Assembly (NCBI GenBank): GCA_963725085.1
Contig: CAVRXM010000001.1
Location: 1,170,623-1,234,622, forward strand
Origin: VRUE01 sp963725085
Lineage (GTDB): Bacteria; Actinomycetota; Thermoleophilia; Solirubrobacterales; 70-9
Length of the DNA stretch: 64,000 nt
Reading direction: 5' to 3'
This document shows positions 62,616-64,000 of the stretch, in pieces. The stretch's first letter is position 1. The number at the start of each line of letters is the position of its first letter. Position numbers and translations under genes: made by a program. The notes under the pieces were generated by a model. The model had not been told where the DNA came from. It searched no databases and saw nothing but the letters and a program-made list of their open reading frames with translations.

Positions 62616-63868
62616 CTACTCCTCGTCCTTGGCGGCGTCTCGCACGTCGGACGACCGTGATCCGGCCATCTGCGCCGCTTCCATCGATTTCGTCGAGGTC
62701 GATCCCGGCCTCCTGTGCTTGGCGCAGGGCCGCCTCCGTTGCGTTGTGCTTCTCCGCGCGCTTTTGCCTTCGACGCTGGCTCAGCTCGACGGCCTTCTGG
62801 GTCGCTGCCAGGCCAAGCTCTTTCGCCTCTTCGCTCGCCGCAGAGCCCAATTCTTTGACGACGATGCTTTTGCAAGTTTGCTCGCCGTCAGGCCATTGCC
62901 TTCGCCTTCGCCGCCGCCGCCGTTTCCACCGCCGCCTCCGGCCGCTCCTACCAGCCCGGCGAGCTGTCCGGCGCCCTGGCCGAGCCCGCCAACCGCCTGC
63001 CCGGCCCCCTCGCCGAGCCCGCCGACCGCCTGTCCGGCGCCTTCGCCGACGTCCTCGACCGCGCCACCGGCGCCTTCGCCGACGTCCTCGACCGCGCCGC
63101 CGGCGCCTTTGCCGACGTCTTTGACGGCCCCGCCGGCGCCTTCGCCGACGTCCTCGACCGCGCTGCCGGCGCCTTTGCCGACGTCTTTGACGCGCCCCGC
63201 CGGCACCTTCGCCGACGTCCTCGACGGCGCTGCCGGCGCCCTTGCCGATTTGGCCGACGCCTTCGCCAGCGCCTTCGCCAACGCTTTCAAGTGACTTGCC
63301 AATGCTCTCGAGCAGCTCGGGATTGCGATCCAGCGTCGTCAGGACGCGATCGATGATCGCGGTGACGTGGTCCAGCCTCGCACGCAGGAGTGCCTGCGCT
63401 TCGACTCCCTTGATATTGAGTTCGACTTTGCCGAGCGTGACCATGACTCCGACGTTGAGCTCGACGAGATCAAGAACTTTGGCGTGCAGCGCGACGCGCG
63501 CCTCGAGGTCGTCGAGCTCGAAATGGATCTCATCGACTTTGACAATCGGCACATCGACGATGACATCGGGCTCATCGGTATCGCTGATTTCGCCCGGATC
63601 GATGAGCGTGTAGTCCTCATACATGCGCTCCGGAGCCGTCTGCTGGTCGCCCTGATTGCGCCGGCCTTGACTCTGTTTTTTGCCGTTGGATCCCTGCCCT
63701 TTGCTCCGTTTGCTGCTGCCGTTGGATCCCTGTCCTTTGCCTTCCTTCTTGCGCACGGGGCTTTTGTTGCGGCCGCTGCCGTCGGAACGTCGTATCCGGG
63801 CCCCCGCCGCTGCGGCTTGACCCTTTCGATTTCGTCCTTTTGCTTTTCGTCTGCTGTGCCACCTTCAC
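62616..63868 (-). CDS. Multi-region repeat protein, probable gas-vesicle accessory protein, four frame breaks
   Basis: Start GTG 63868 (KVAQQTKSKRTKSKGSS). Correcting single bases near 63801-63805, 63195, 62868-62871 and 62640 yields one continuous protein of about 417 residues. Regions in order: a basic Lys/Gly N-terminus; a domain VDVPIVKVDEIHFELDDLEA, RVALHAKVLDLVELNVGVMV and GVEAQALLRARLDHVTAIID, which I recall from actinobacterial gas-vesicle clusters; seven to nine tandem 11-residue repeats; a helical segment AASEEAKELGLAATQKAVEL; and a C-terminal AGIDLDEIDGSGADGRITV resembling a peripheral-subunit-binding domain. Function unknown. Confidence 0.6.
62945..63260 (-). repeat. Tandem 33-bp repeats encoding an 11-residue helix repeat
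   Basis: The unit reads G(E/K)GAG(G/S/Q)AV(E/K/G)(D/G)(V/L), for example GEGAGGAVEDV, repeated head to tail with a 33-base period. Units towards the 3' end change to GEGAGQAVGGL. An 11-residue period suits a hendecad amphipathic helix of the kind that lies on a surface. High identity between units makes this stretch prone to slippage and to assembly error. Confidence 0.8.
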
Positions 63869-64000
63869 ACCTCTGCTTCCCTGGCTTTGCTCCAGGTCTC
63901 TCTGATTCCCCCGAACTTCAAGCCCAAACGTTCTTGACCGAAATTGCGCAGGGCCCGAGCCCGAGCCATATTCGAAGGCCGCGGGGGGGACCGCGATCAG

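Noticed and set aside
62945..63260. Possible CRISPR array
   Set aside because: The repeats are contiguous with a 33-base period and no spacers, and they encode a continuous 11-residue protein repeat.
63865..64000. Small ORF starting MARARALRNFGQERLGLKFG at the right edge
   Set aside because: Its stop overlaps the next gene's GTG in a coupling-like way, but it is cut by or close to the window edge, has no recognisable family and lies in an indel-prone stretch.

Overview
The window is high-GC, densely packed bacterial DNA. It most resembles a deep-branching actinobacterium of the class Thermoleophilia (Solirubrobacter, Conexibacter and Patulibacter relatives); this is inference from gene content, with no 16S gene present. 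Supporting signs: a long SRP RNA near a dnaX-ybaB-recR block, a lysC-asd pair, a secreted repeat protein with a Lys/Arg/Cys-rich C-terminal tail, many GTG/TTG starts, and an AbiEi/DUF559 protein.

Layout. 0-4 kb: end of a glutamate decarboxylase, a small membrane protein, a MurL-like epimerase behind a tRNA-Val(CAC), a cation/proton antiporter and a lipoprotein. 4-9 kb: SRP RNA, the remnant of an internally deleted cation-efflux gene, a two-gene ABC-2 exporter, acetolactate decarboxylase and a membrane glycosyltransferase. 9-13.5 kb: dnaX (gamma and tau parts in different frames), ybaB, recR, a degenerate GGDEF protein and a MerR regulator with a B12-type fold. 13.5-20.4 kb: phosphate block with pstS opposite pstCAB across a region holding PHO-box-like direct repeats, then two zinc-ribbon proteins and a membrane-anchored phosphoesterase. 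20-25 kb: a secreted repeat protein, an MMPL transporter and its PadR regulator. 25-28.7 kb: lysC-asd and a CPA1 antiporter. 28.7-32.6 kb: succinate dehydrogenase with an HdrB-like third subunit in place of cytochrome b anchors. 32.6-40 kb: M28 and M50 peptidases, an acyl-CoA dehydrogenase, a TetR gene, icd and mdh. 40-44 kb: a basic HTH protein, two lipid-modifying desaturase/hydroxylase enzymes flanking a PucR regulator, and a small Cys protein. 44-52 kb: hsp20-lon, a glycosyltransferase, TetR and a second MMPL transporter. 52-60.7 kb: DUF559 protein, amidase, an R2-like ferritin fold fused to SCP2, acyl-CoA ligase, PRC-barrel, FKBP, an AlkZ-like protein and small enzymes. 60.7-64 kb: a minus-strand run of low-complexity Lys/Ser/Gly-rich proteins and an SRPBCC protein, resembling the accessory part of an actinobacterial gas-vesicle locus; no gvpA, gvpF or gvpK lies inside the window.

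Two features cut across the window. First, about sixteen single-base frame breaks interrupt otherwise intact, often essential genes (dnaX, lysC, R2-like gene, MMPL, antiporters). Most behave like one extra base and look like consensus errors, so those genes are reported as single CDS with the break noted. Second, short palindromic elements lie both between genes and, in frame, inside genes. The clearest are two related copies of about 80 bp inside the SdhB and MMPL genes, whose outer stem bases differ in a compensating way. These in-frame palindromes resemble in principle the Rickettsia palindromic elements and are the most novel signal in the window.
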